A stretch of 64,000 nucleotides of DNA from Vibrio aquaticus (GTDB lineage Bacteria > Pseudomonadota > Gammaproteobacteria > Enterobacterales > Vibrionaceae): contig NZ_RXZH01000001.1 of the NCBI RefSeq assembly GCF_003970385.1, positions 248,001 to 312,000 of the forward strand, given 5' to 3'. The position numbers and the translations under genes are program-made. The notes beneath the pieces are model-generated. The model did no database searches. It had not been told where the DNA came from and was given only the letters and a program-made list of their open reading frames with translations. This document shows positions 30,951-39,227 of this stretch, in pieces (position 1 is the stretch's first letter; every line of letters starts with the position of its first letter).

Positions 30951-30970
30951 GCCAGCGCATTTGCACTGGC
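30951..30970 (-). terminator. Terminator after the 39-residue gene
   Basis: Stem GCCAG-x-GC with an ATTT loop and one mismatch. On the minus strand it is followed by TTTGTGCTTTT. Confidence 0.6.
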
Positions 30971-31017
30971 TCTTTCTGGTCGCTACTCACTCAGGGTAGC
31001 CTTTCAATTTACAAAGA

Positions 31018-31137
31018 TTATTTAAAGATCTCTTCTGCGAGTTCTTCGATTGACTGTTCGTAGTCTGAAAGCTCGAAGCCAATCTCCATCGCATCTAACA
31101 GCTCTAGGCATTCTTCGTTGATTGTTTGGTCACTCAT
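31018..31137 (-). CDS. Acidic 39-residue protein
   Basis: Translates as MSDQTINEECLELLDAMEIG followed by FELSDYEQSIEELAEEIFK. The ATG is preceded by AAAAAGGAGGTCAGA, one of the best ribosome binding sites in the window, and a terminator hairpin follows, so this is very likely an expressed gene. The peptide is strongly acidic (about a third Asp/Glu), has one Cys and should form one or two amphipathic helices. There is no signal or membrane segment. No family recognised. An acidic helical peptide of this size could act by binding a partner protein, which is inference only. Confidence 0.72.
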   Translation of the reverse strand: MSDQTINEECLELLDAMEIGFELSDYEQSIEELAEEIFK

Positions 31138-31314
31138 TCTGACCTCCTTTTTAACATTATAACAAGACCGGCGAAGGCCTTAGTACCAATATGCGGTACT
31201 TGTGTTCCTTTTTAAACCACTTATATGACAGTTTTTTGAAAGGAGAAAGTAAAAACTGGCGATGGTTTGAATCATATCTCAAGTAAACGTTTTCGTCGGC
31301 AAGCCAACCTAATC

Positions 31315-31332
31315 TGTAAACAAAACAATACA
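31315..31332 (+). promoter_or_regulatory. Weak TyrR-like box
   Basis: TGTAAA-N6-AATACA has two mismatches to the TyrR consensus TGTAAA-N6-TTTACA, about 150 bases before tyrP. Confidence 0.3.
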
Positions 31333-31461
31333 CTATCGGTAAAAAATCCTTACATCGCTCTTGAAAGTCATTCGATAATTTTAAATAATGGCCAAAAGCG
31401 CAGTCATTACATCCTATTTCACTAGCAGAAGCAGATAGAATGACTAGACAAAACCAAATAA

Positions 31462-31479
31462 TGTAAAGAATAATATACA
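31462..31479 (+). promoter_or_regulatory. TyrR-like box abutting the tyrP start codon
   Basis: TGTAAA-N6-TATACA has one mismatch to the TyrR consensus TGTAAA-N6-TTTACA. It ends one base before the tyrP ATG and covers the place where the ribosome binding site should be; only AAAGAA is present there. Confidence 0.45.
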
Positions 31480-32682
31480 ATGAATCAATCAAAGGTAATG
31501 GGTAGTACTTTGATCATCGCTGGCACAACGATTGGTGCTGGTATGTTGGCGCTACCACTCGCTTCTGCCGGAATCGGCTTCAGCACCTCTCTCATCATTA
31601 TGCTCGCACTCTGGTGTTTAATGGCCTACACCGCGCTGTTAATGATCGAGATCCACCAGCACGCTGAACAAGACGCGACACTGCATACGCTCGCAATGCA
31701 GTTCTTAGGGACAAAAGGAAAATGGGTTGCAAGCTTTGCGATGATGTTTCTGTTTTATGCCCTTTGCGCAGCGTACATCGCGGGTGGTGGCGCGCAGTTT
31801 TCGGATCGTATCGCCGACTTCACTGGCCTAGAAGTGTCAAATGCCGTCTCCACACTCACTTTTACTCTGATTGTGGCAAGCGTTGTGACCATTGGTACTT
31901 CAACCGTCGATAAAGTGAATCGTGTACTGTTCTTAGTGAAAATTGTCACCATGGCTATTGTTCTCACTTTTTTAGCGCCTAATGTCACTGAATCTTACTT
32001 ACTTAGTATACCTGTCGAGAGAGGGTTAGTGATTGCAGCAATTCCGGTCATTTTCACTTCATTCGGTTTTCACGGCAGTATCCCTGCAATCGTGAATTAC
32101 CTTGATGGTCATACTCCATCCTTAAGAAGAGCAATTCTAGTTGGTTCTGCAATTCCTTTGATTGTGTACATATTCTGGCAACTTGTGACATTAGGCGTCG
32201 TCAATCAATCGACACTCATTGAAAATCAGGGGCTTAGTGCATTGATTTCAACGTTAGCGACAACGGTTCATACATCGAATCTCGGGCAAATGATAGGCGT
32301 CTTTGCTGACCTTGCGCTTTTAACATCCTTCTTAGGTGTGAGTCTCGGTTTGTTTGAATTTCTCGGTGATAGCCTTAAGAAGAAAGGTAAAGGTGGCTCA
32401 CGTCTACTGGTCGGTTTGGTGACTTTCACTCCGCCTATGGGATTCGCTCTGTTCTACCCACAAGGCTTTATCATGGCGTTAGGTTATGCCGCTATTGCCT
32501 TAGTTGTTTTGGCTATCTTCTTGCCAATTCTGATGGTGAAGAAAGCACGTCAGACGGCCCAAGAATCCCATTACCAAGTGTTGGGAGGTAATCTCGGCCT
32601 AATTCTATGTAGCGTCGTAGGAGTGCTCATTGTCGGGGCACAAATCCTAATTACGGTCGGAGCTCTACCTGCGCTTGGTTAA
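31480..32682 (+). CDS. tyrP: Tyrosine/aromatic amino acid permease TyrP
   Basis: A 400-residue inner membrane proton symporter of the aromatic amino acid (HAAAP) family with 11 predicted helices. It is strikingly like E. coli TyrP: the N-terminal IIAGTTIGAGMLALPLASAG, the central VIFTSFGFHGSIPAIVNYLDG, SAIPLIVYIFWQ, DLALLTSFLGVSLGLFE and ALFYPQGFIMALGYA all align. The start at 31480 fits E. coli TyrP length, though a TyrR-like box replaces a good ribosome binding site; the ATG at 31498 is the alternative. A single gene with a terminator 25 bases downstream. Regulation by TyrR with tyrosine is inferred. Confidence 0.93.
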   Translation: MNQSKVMGSTLIIAGTTIGAGMLALPLASAGIGFSTSLIIMLALWCLMAYTALLMIEIHQHAEQDATLHTLAMQFLGTKGKWVASFAMMFLFYALCAAYIAGGGAQFSDRIADFTGLEVSNAVSTLTFTLIVASVVTIGTSTVDKVNRVLFLVKIVTMAIVLTFLAPNVTESYLLSIPVERGLVIAAIPVIFTSFGFHGSIPAIVNYLDGHTPSLRRAILVGSAIPLIVYIFWQLVTLGVVNQSTLIENQGLSALISTLATTVHTSNLGQMIGVFADLALLTSFLGVSLGLFEFLGDSLKKKGKGGSRLLVGLVTFTPPMGFALFYPQGFIMALGYAAIALVVLAIFLPILMVKKARQTAQESHYQVLGGNLGLILCSVVGVLIVGAQILITVGALPALG

Positions 32683-32707
32683 GCACCGAATACTCTGTTC
32701 TTTTTAG

Positions 32708-32731
32708 CGGCGTCTTAGTGACGCCGTTTTT
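32708..32731 (+). terminator. Rho-independent terminator after tyrP
   Basis: Stem CGGCGTC / GACGCCG with a TTAGT loop, followed by TTTTT. Confidence 0.9.
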
Positions 32732-32835
32732 GATCTTTCTATCCGCCAAAACAATAAAACTTCTTGGGCGTGCAATTTTTTCCTATTCCGCTCGTTCTTA
32801 TTAATCAATAAAGACAAACAATCCATGAGGTTGAT

Positions 32836-33972
32836 ATGAAAACGAAGTTTAAGTTTGCCTTCACTGCTATTGCCGCCATCGCTGCCCTGGCCTCTTTTGT
32901 TGGAAACGCTGATAGCAGTATGAAAAACACTGCGGCTTTAAACGGATATGAAGTTGCAACGCTTGCTGGTGGTTGCTTTTGGTGTACGGAATCTGACTTA
33001 GAAAAATTTCCAGGTGTGATTGATGTGGTCTCTGGCTACTCCGGTGGTAAAGAAGAGAACCCTACCTACAAGCAGGTCTCTGCGGGTAAAACGGAACATA
33101 TTGAAGCCATTGAAGTGAAATATGACCCTAAAGCAGTAAGCTATGAGCAGATCCTCGATCAGTTCTTTCGTCATATCGACCCAACGGATGATAAAGGTTC
33201 ATTTGTCGACCGAGGCCCACATTACCGCCCTGCTATCTTCTATCACAATGCCGAGCAGAAGCAGATTGCGGAAACCTTCATGAAAGAAATTGACGACCAT
33301 GGTATCTACAAAAAGCCACTAAAGACCGAATTAATCAAGTTTGATAAGTTTTGGGTTGCTGAGGGTTATCACCAAGACTACTACAAGCGTAACAAAGTTC
33401 GTTATAACTACTACCGTTATGCATCTGGCCGTGACCAATACCTAGATGAGATTTTCGGAGATGACCGTGAAGAGAATCCGGTAACACTACGTCAGCTGAT
33501 TGATGAAAAGAAAGCCGTTTCAAACATTAAGGTTTACACCAAGCCATCGGACAAAGCGATCAAATCGACACTGACTGATCTTCAATACTATGTCACGCAA
33601 GAAGAAGGCACTGAGCGCGCATTCAATAATGAGTATTGGGATAACAAAGAACATGGTATCTACGTTGATGTCGTAACTGGCGAGCCGCTATTTTCTTCCA
33701 CAGACAAGTATAAGTCTGGGACAGGTTGGCCAAGCTTTACGAAGCCAATCAACGAAGGTTACATTGTCACAAAGACTGATTACCATTTGCTATACCCGCG
33801 TACCGAAGTAAGAAGCCGGTTTGCTGACTCTCACCTTGGTCACGTGTTTAAAGATGGCCCTGCACCGACAGGCTTGCGCTACTGCATGAACTCTGCCGCG
33901 ATGCGATTCATTCCTGTGAATGAGTTAGAAAAACAAGGTTACGGCGAGTACCTATATCTATTCGATAGTTGA
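32836..33972 (+). CDS. msrAB: Exported bifunctional methionine sulfoxide reductase MsrA-MsrB
   Basis: A 378-residue fusion that repairs both S- and R-methionine sulfoxide. The N-terminal signal peptide is about 26 residues ([20 protein letters not shown]). The MsrA domain follows, with catalytic Cys47 in GGCFWC and the YHQDYY segment. The C-terminal MsrB domain has [17 protein letters not shown] and its catalytic Cys in [13 protein letters not shown]. The zinc-binding CxxC pairs of many MsrB proteins are absent. Export suggests a role in repairing envelope proteins, as for MsrAB fusions in other bacteria; the electron donor would be a thioredoxin-like membrane protein not seen here. Ribosome binding site TGAGG; terminator downstream. 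Confidence 0.95.
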   Translation: MKTKFKFAFTAIAAIAALASFVGNADSSMKNTAALNGYEVATLAGGCFWCTESDLEKFPGVIDVVSGYSGGKEENPTYKQVSAGKTEHIEAIEVKYDPKAVSYEQILDQFFRHIDPTDDKGSFVDRGPHYRPAIFYHNAEQKQIAETFMKEIDDHGIYKKPLKTELIKFDKFWVAEGYHQDYYKRNKVRYNYYRYASGRDQYLDEIFGDDREENPVTLRQLIDEKKAVSNIKVYTKPSDKAIKSTLTDLQYYVTQEEGTERAFNNEYWDNKEHGIYVDVVTGEPLFSSTDKYKSGTGWPSFTKPINEGYIVTKTDYHLLYPRTEVRSRFADSHLGHVFKDGPAPTGLRYCMNSAAMRFIPVNELEKQGYGEYLYLFDS

Positions 33973-33993
33973 TCCATCCAGACTTCGACACTA

Positions 33994-34024
33994 AAAAGGC
34001 CCACTTTTAACTAAGCGGGCCTTT
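33994..34024. terminator. Terminator between msrAB and the exopolysaccharide locus
   Basis: AAAAAGGCCC...GGGCCTTT hairpin between convergent genes. Confidence 0.85.
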
Positions 34025-34045
34025 GTTTTAGTCCAATGGTAAGAG

Positions 34046-34501
34046 CTATGATTTTTGTCCATGTAACCGAACTTTCCATGAACCAACGGCTCTATCTAAA
34101 AGCCTGTAGCAGTTATCAAACTCCACAAACTCTTTACCTATTGGATCTGGAATATCACCAACGCCGATCCACTGTCCAATTAAGTGTGCTTTGCCTCGCG
34201 CACCATCAGCAATTTGCGAAATCATATCCATCTGGCTATGACTCATGACGAGGATAAGATCACTCCAGTCGACCAATTCTTGGGTCAGCTGCTTAGCACG
34301 ATGTTCAGATAAGCATAAATCCGACAAGCTAGCGCGTTCCTGTGAGTAAACTGCTGCAGGGCTACCCGATAAGTGACTATTTTCGACCAATAACCCTGCT
34401 GAATCGAACGACACCTGAGGCAAAGCTGCCTCAAAAATCGCTTTAGCCAGTGGAGAGCGACAGATATTTCCTGAACAGACAATTAGAATTCTATTAATCA
34501 T
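34046..34501 (-). CDS. Low-molecular-weight protein-tyrosine phosphatase (Wzb/VpsU-like)
   Basis: A 151-residue phosphatase with the P-loop CSGNICRSP (nucleophile Cys9, Arg15) and the general acid Asp in IPDPIGK near residue 120. In polysaccharide loci such enzymes dephosphorylate the tyrosine kinase of the Wzc/VpsO type; a kinase of that type is encoded upstream in the same locus, which fits. It overlaps the end of the preceding O-antigen ligase-like gene by eight bases, so the two are cotranscribed. It is the last gene of the locus. Confidence 0.93.
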   Translation of the reverse strand: MINRILIVCSGNICRSPLAKAIFEAALPQVSFDSAGLLVENSHLSGSPAAVYSQERASLSDLCLSEHRAKQLTQELVDWSDLILVMSHSQMDMISQIADGARGKAHLIGQWIGVGDIPDPIGKEFVEFDNCYRLLDRAVGSWKVRLHGQKS

Positions 34502-35918
34502 TTGAAAATACCTTTTTATTCGTAAGCTGAGTCGTTGAAGAGTCTTTCAGAATGCGACCGGTCGCTGGCAAAACTGCAGTCGCGTTGGCCACGAATAACA
34601 CTAAGATAAATGTCATAGCATTGGCCATAGGCTGCAAATTAAAATCAACACTTATATGAACAAGCATTCCGATAATCGTCATCATAGAACCTAAAGCGAG
34701 CCCCTTCATCGTTTTACTTTGGCGAGTACGAATTGTGTTAAAACAAAGAAATAGAGAATAAAGTACCACGCATCCGAGTAGTAAGGTCGCTGGAATGCCG
34801 GCCTCGACCAAAAACTGAACATAGTCGTTATGAGCATGGTCATAAAAGCCAATATCAGATTTAGAGTACATTGGGAACACGGTATAAAAACTGCCCATTC
34901 CTGTACCGGTAATCGGAAAGTCTCGAATAATATCCATCGACCATACGACAACCTGATCTCTCGACTCTGCTCCTAAAGAAGTCTCAACGAGCCTCTGCTT
35001 CACTTTTTCTAAGCCAAATAAAGCACCCACAACAATGGTATCAATGGCTATCACGCTCCCAACAAGTATTATTAGCGCTCTAGGTTTCTTTTTATAAAAG
35101 ACTAAAGCGATGAGACCACCGACTGTCGTTGCCGCAAAAAAAGCAATATTTCCCATACGAGATCGTGTCATAACTAGCGCTATCACCATGATAATTAAGC
35201 ACAAACGAACGAGCATTTTGGGACTGAGCATCCCCTCTACAACCCTTCTAATTCGAATATGCCAAGAGCCTGAAGGGCTAATGTGAAGCTGCGCGATGAT
35301 TAACCCCAGACCAAGACATAATGTCATCATCAGGTAGTTGGCAAGGTGATTCTTGTAAACAAATGAACCGGTAGAGATATCCTTTTCTGGGAAACCGAAA
35401 ACCAGACTTTCTTGTACATTCAGTAAGACAGACACTGCCCCATAAAAAGCTTGTAAAGTACCGCTAATCACAACAGCTAAGACAACTGAACGAAGGCGAT
35501 GACTCGAATTCACTAGGAAAGCCGCATTGATAAAAAACAGCAAATAGCTAAGTCCTTTGAAGAGTGATATTTGGGTCGTTCGTGAGTCTAACGATAAATA
35601 GCCTGTCTGTGCTCCAACCAAGTCATAAATATACGCTGTTTGCTCAGACACAGTCGCTATCCACGTTAACGGTAACGGTATAGTTTGTAGCAGCACCCAG
35701 AATTGAAAAACCAAGAGTCCTAAAAGCACTACTTTATAAGAACTCAATACTCGAAAAGGGAGAGAACCCTTATAGGCAGCTATTAGCATCAAGCTCTGCA
35801 ATGCAATCCAAAGCTCTGCGATTGCCCAGGCCCAATCTCGGTTACTACCTAGAGGTATAGGCAACCAGATAATCAGCGCAAGAAAGGTGTAAAAAGCAAG
35901 TTTCTCTATATGATTCAT
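34494..35918 (-). CDS. O-antigen ligase/polymerase family membrane protein (second of two)
   Basis: A 474-residue inner membrane protein with about 12 helices and a periplasmic loop (about residues 310-370). The loop carries GTGMGSFYTVFPMYS ... HAHNDYVQFLVEAGIP, the Wzy_C signature with the conserved Gly and His-Asn residues. Members polymerise or ligate lipid-linked oligosaccharides. I chose the ATG at 35918. A terminator lies only a few bases upstream, so this gene and the phosphatase may be expressed at a different level from the rest. The locus has another polymerase-like gene at 41005-42228; which one is the true polymerase cannot be told from sequence. Confidence 0.85.
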   Translation of the reverse strand: MNHIEKLAFYTFLALIIWLPIPLGSNRDWAWAIAELWIALQSLMLIAAYKGSLPFRVLSSYKVVLLGLLVFQFWVLLQTIPLPLTWIATVSEQTAYIYDLVGAQTGYLSLDSRTTQISLFKGLSYLLFFINAAFLVNSSHRLRSVVLAVVISGTLQAFYGAVSVLLNVQESLVFGFPEKDISTGSFVYKNHLANYLMMTLCLGLGLIIAQLHISPSGSWHIRIRRVVEGMLSPKMLVRLCLIIMVIALVMTRSRMGNIAFFAATTVGGLIALVFYKKKPRALIILVGSVIAIDTIVVGALFGLEKVKQRLVETSLGAESRDQVVVWSMDIIRDFPITGTGMGSFYTVFPMYSKSDIGFYDHAHNDYVQFLVEAGIPATLLLGCVVLYSLFLCFNTIRTRQSKTMKGLALGSMMTIIGMLVHISVDFNLQPMANAMTFILVLFVANATAVLPATGRILKDSSTTQLTNKKVFSND

Positions 35919-35922
35919 AAAC

Positions 35923-35948
35923 AAATAAAAGCCCGGACTAGCCGGGCT
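35923..35948 (-). terminator. Rho-independent terminator within the exopolysaccharide locus
   Basis: Stem AGCCCGG / CCGGGCT with a five-base loop (35930-35948), followed on the minus strand by TTTTATTTG. It lies 22 bases after the 35970-36431 gene and 12 bases before the next start codon, splitting the locus. Confidence 0.75.
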
Positions 35949-35969
35949 ATCTAAATTTAGGTGAGAGTA

Positions 35970-36431
35970 TTAGTTAGGCGATACGACTGCGGTTCCACCA
36001 CCGCCATTCGAGCCGATTGCAGGTGCAGTAGGTGGAGCAATCGCTGGAGATGTCGCTGCTGTTTGAATACCCGCTGCAGTAGCTTCAGAAACGACCGTAG
36101 GATCGAGCCCGGCTAATAGTGCTGAGGTAGTAATGATTTCGTTACTTATACCCGCTTCTCTCGCTAATTCTACAATTTCGCTCACTTTTTCGGGTGCAAC
36201 CGATAGGGCTTCGGTTATAGCTTCTTGAGGATCCACCATTTCACTTTTGAGCAAGAATGCCAATACTTCTAATATGTTATCTGGAGTTTCTGCGAACACC
36301 GCCTGCAGTGCTTCTGCATTGGGCTCATCGGTTAAACGCTGAACAAGATCACTGTCAGAAATCTCCGCTGACATTAAAGAAGATGACATCACAGTGGTCA
36401 ACAATGTTACGCTTAATTTTCTCAATCTCAT
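35970..36431 (-). CDS. Exported hypothetical protein of the exopolysaccharide locus, 153 aa
   Basis: Begins MRLRKLSVTLLTTVMSSSLMSA, a signal peptide with cleavage likely after MSA. An acidic helical region follows (residues 25-115), in which a short pattern recurs (EVLAFLLKSE, EALSVAPEKVSEIVELARE). The tail of about 35 residues is Ala/Pro/Gly-rich and ends GGGGTAVVSPN. I chose the ATG at 36431, with AAAGG upstream. No family recognised. Its position among the export genes and its terminator suggest a periplasmic or secreted accessory or a matrix protein. Confidence 0.68.
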   Translation of the reverse strand: MRLRKLSVTLLTTVMSSSLMSAEISDSDLVQRLTDEPNAEALQAVFAETPDNILEVLAFLLKSEMVDPQEAITEALSVAPEKVSEIVELAREAGISNEIITTSALLAGLDPTVVSEATAAGIQTAATSPAIAPPTAPAIGSNGGGGTAVVSPN

Positions 36432-36584
36432 TTGGAGCCTTTCGGGTTTGTCCTTAAACATGAAAATCTTATCAAGTTTAGTAAAACGTAAAAACTTGAA
36501 TCACCAAATAACTTGTCTCTTTTCTTGGAAAAAGTGAATATTATTTACGGGAAGCTGCTTGCGTAAACATAATCATTATGTTGA

Positions 36585-37238
36585 TTACATTTTACAAGAT
36601 TCTACCGACAAATTATTGAAGGTAATCAAATTACATATCCTTTGCTTGCCTCGCGAAAATTCAATCATTTGATTCAACTCAGAGCGATAATTGAATTGGG
36701 ACCAAACACCAAGTAGTTGATTTGCTGCCTTAACCTGTGATTCGCGAGAAACGTTATCCCAATGAGAAAACGTGTAATCAAGGTTGTATATCAATGAACT
36801 CAAAGCATTTGGGCCAAAGTACAGAGCTAAATCGAGCATATCTTTCTCTTTGCTATTGTCTAACCTGCGATATAGCTTCGCACGCTGCAAATAGATAGGA
36901 GCCCAAGTCGGACGAAGCTGAACGCTCTGCTCTCTCAATCTGAACTGTAAATCTAAATATCTTTTATCTTGAGACAAATAATACACCCATTCATACAGGG
37001 TAGCACCCAAACTAAGATCGTAAGCCAGTGGAAGCGGGAAACTAGACAGCTTTACAGAAAGCGCTTTCGTCAAGTTAACTTCATCAGCTTTTGATACGGT
37101 GTAGATGAGATTCTCCACGTGCAACTCAGCCGCACTTCGATATATGCTTTGATAGAGTTGGAACGCCGAAAAAAATAAAAGACTTAAACTAAAAATAGTG
37201 TAAGTAAATAAACAAACTTCTTTCCTAATACTGTTCAT
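36585..37238 (-). CDS. Membrane-anchored hypothetical protein of the exopolysaccharide locus
   Basis: A 217-residue protein with one N-terminal membrane helix (residues 11-30, IFSLSLLFFSAFQLYQ). The periplasmic region is helical, with a tetratricopeptide-like stretch (QLRPTWAPIYLQRAKLYRRLDN... and the following helices, about 100-150). V. cholerae VpsP lies in a comparable place after the VpsO kinase gene, but I cannot claim homology. It may be a scaffold beside the polymerase or export complex. No strong ribosome binding site. 91 bases separate it from the upstream WecG/TagA gene. Confidence 0.68.
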   Translation of the reverse strand: MNSIRKEVCLFTYTIFSLSLLFFSAFQLYQSIYRSAAELHVENLIYTVSKADEVNLTKALSVKLSSFPLPLAYDLSLGATLYEWVYYLSQDKRYLDLQFRLREQSVQLRPTWAPIYLQRAKLYRRLDNSKEKDMLDLALYFGPNALSSLIYNLDYTFSHWDNVSRESQVKAANQLLGVWSQFNYRSELNQMIEFSRGKQRICNLITFNNLSVESCKM

Positions 37239-37329
37239 AATAATTCAAGTATAGAGTTTTCACTCCGCCAGTTTCGAATGTAAGTTATTATATGAGTATC
37301 TTTCACTAATTTCGCCAGTATCATACTTT

Positions 37330-38049
37330 TCACCTATCTATTAACACATAGTATAAAAACTTAGGAATACCGATGACGTAGCGTTGAAACATTCTACGAG
37401 GTTCCTTAATCAATCGATACAGCCACTCAAGATTAAGCTTTCTCCACACTTTAGGCGCTCTTTCTGTCTTGCCTCCCTGAAAATCGATAATTGCCCCGCC
37501 ACAAATAACTAATAGAGGTCCTTGGCTGGTTTGCTTTAGCAAACTCGCTACTTCTTCTTGCTTGGGCATGCCCATCGCTAGTACAACCAAATTCAAGGCA
37601 TTTGTATTGTGATGTTCTTTGAAATGAGCTTGATAGGACTTAACAGAATGGAAACCATCAAGTGTTTGGACAGAATGAGATTTGAACAAGGCTTTAGACC
37701 CCTTAGATAACCAAGGTTCCTCCGTACCGTACACAAAAAAACTAGTATCTCTGTTGGCAACTAGCGCTTTAGAGGCAATTTTTGGGATCAAGTCTGTTCC
37801 GTTAAGGTTAGCTTTGGCATCTAAACCTTTTAGTTTACAAGCTAATTCAATCCCAATACCGTCACGCAATAAGTAATCTAGAGCTATGAAATGCTTATAC
37901 ACGTCACCATTTTGAACCGTTAAATTGTATCCGTGCTGGTTAATAAAACCGAGACTAATAACCTCATTCGTGGCAATTAAGCCATCGATAAAAGCTTCCA
38001 CTTCTCTATCCTCTAAGTAATTCACTTTAGAGAGTATTGTAGTACTCAT
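37330..38049 (-). CDS. WecG/TagA/CpsF family glycosyltransferase (GT26)
   Basis: A 239-residue soluble or peripheral glycosyltransferase of family GT26. Family segments are visible: NGTDLIP, FFVYGTEEPWL, GFHSV, LVVLAMGMPKQEE and CGGAIIDFQGGKTERAPKVWRKLNLEWLYRLIKEPRRMFQRY. Members add a sugar (ManNAcA, ManNAc or glucose) to a lipid-linked acceptor at the membrane, and the basic C-terminus serves for membrane binding. Its ATG overlaps the upstream glycosyltransferase stop (ATGA), so translation is coupled. Sugar specificity is not predictable here. Confidence 0.92.
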   Translation of the reverse strand: MSTTILSKVNYLEDREVEAFIDGLIATNEVISLGFINQHGYNLTVQNGDVYKHFIALDYLLRDGIGIELACKLKGLDAKANLNGTDLIPKIASKALVANRDTSFFVYGTEEPWLSKGSKALFKSHSVQTLDGFHSVKSYQAHFKEHHNTNALNLVVLAMGMPKQEEVASLLKQTSQGPLLVICGGAIIDFQGGKTERAPKVWRKLNLEWLYRLIKEPRRMFQRYVIGIPKFLYYVLIDR

Positions 38050-39227
38050 GACTTATTCCCCCGATCTGTTCTTACCCAATCTTTTTGTCTATTGCCTAAG
38101 AACTTTTTGTAAATATCGAACTTACTAAAAATGTAAACAATAACACTCGCGATATCTTGGGGAGTGATTATAGATAAACCGTAGCGTAACCAAGCTAAGG
38201 CCAAACCCAACAAGATAAGAGTCAGAGAAAGAACTGCAACAAGGAATGAGTCAATTTCGAGAAAGATAGAAAGACATGCAGTGACCAGGTTAGTAAAAAC
38301 CACAAGCATGAGCCACAGCACTGTAGGCGGAATCATGGCATCTAAAGCAGTAAAACAGCTTTTTAAGCGTCCACGTTTAAGCGCGCTCAGCATTGCACTA
38401 GGTAAGATAGCGATCGAAGCCATATGACCATGCTCCCATCGCATTCGTTGAGTTTCGCTACCTTGCCCGGAGCTGGGAAAAAAGCTAATAACCTGACTCG
38501 AAACATCAAAAGTAATATTTTCGTCTAAGTTGTTCAGCTTTATGCCCAACTCTAAATCTTCAACAATACTTCCCGAAGCGAAAGATACTTTCTCAAAAAC
38601 CCGCCATGGGAAAGCCATTCCAGAGCCCTGCAACTGGCAATTAATACCGAACTTTGATAATCCCAAAGGTCGAACTAGGTTTTTCACAAGCCACGCAAAC
38701 TCAGCAATCCTAGTTTTGACCGGAGCCTGAATAGGTGCCTTCATTAAATAAAGTGACTGTACAACACTGTCTGTCCTCTGGCTTTTTAAAATTAGTTGTT
38801 TACAGCTACCCTCAGTAAATTCGCAATCAGCGTCAAACACGACAACTGTGTCAGGGGCACTATCTGATACAGCTTGAATACCCGCATCTAGAGCATATCC
38901 CTTACCTTTTAAAGTGGCATGATGCCGCTCAACAACAAACGCTCCCTGCTCCCTTGCTAAATCAGCAGTATCATCTGTGCAATTGTCGGCAATAACTACT
39001 ACATGCGATAAGCAGCCAAGTTCAGCTTTAAGTTTAGCTAACGTAGGCTTTATTATCTCAGCTTCGTTGTGAGCAGGAATAATTATTCGGTAAGGTTTAA
39101 CTTCTCCTTCCTCACGCCTTACATTTGAGTGTATTAAGCCAAAGGTTAACTCTAAAAAAAGAAACAAAGAAGGCAAAAACACCATGACGAATACTAACGT
39201 GGTTAATATATCGTTAAACCAATCCAT
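38046..39227 (-). CDS. Membrane glycosyltransferase family 2
   Basis: A 393-residue processive-type GT2 enzyme. An N-terminal membrane helix is followed by the catalytic domain with YRIIIPAHNEAEIIKPTL, the DxD motif in VVVFDADCEF, the VEDLELG acceptor-base segment and the QRMRWEHG (QxxRW-like) motif. Two or three C-terminal membrane helices follow. Such architecture is shared with cellulose/hyaluronan-type and side-chain transferases. The ATG overlaps the preceding stop (TGATG) by one base. It may build the backbone or add branch sugars. Confidence 0.92.
   Translation of the reverse strand: MDWFNDILTTLVFVMVFLPSLFLFLELTFGLIHSNVRREEGEVKPYRIIIPAHNEAEIIKPTLAKLKAELGCLSHVVVIADNCTDDTADLAREQGAFVVERHHATLKGKGYALDAGIQAVSDSAPDTVVVFDADCEFTEGSCKQLILKSQRTDSVVQSLYLMKAPIQAPVKTRIAEFAWLVKNLVRPLGLSKFGINCQLQGSGMAFPWRVFEKVSFASGSIVEDLELGIKLNNLDENITFDVSSQVISFFPSSGQGSETQRMRWEHGHMASIAILPSAMLSALKRGRLKSCFTALDAMIPPTVLWLMLVVFTNLVTACLSIFLEIDSFLVAVLSLTLILLGLALAWLRYGLSIITPQDIASVIVYIFSKFDIYKKFLGNRQKDWVRTDRGNKS

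Larger units (their letters stand above)
31138..31479. other. Intergenic region upstream of tyrP
   Basis: About 340 bases without a gene I can support. It is AT-rich and holds two TyrR-like boxes (see 31315-31332 and 31462-31479). A minus-strand frame (31157-31492) has only a TTG start and no ribosome binding site, so I do not call it. Confidence 0.5.

Noticed and set aside
31157..31492. 111-codon minus-strand frame with a hydrophobic N-terminus
   Set aside because: The only start is TTG, with no ribosome binding site. It overlaps the tyrP start antisense, and the region is better explained as tyrP regulatory DNA.
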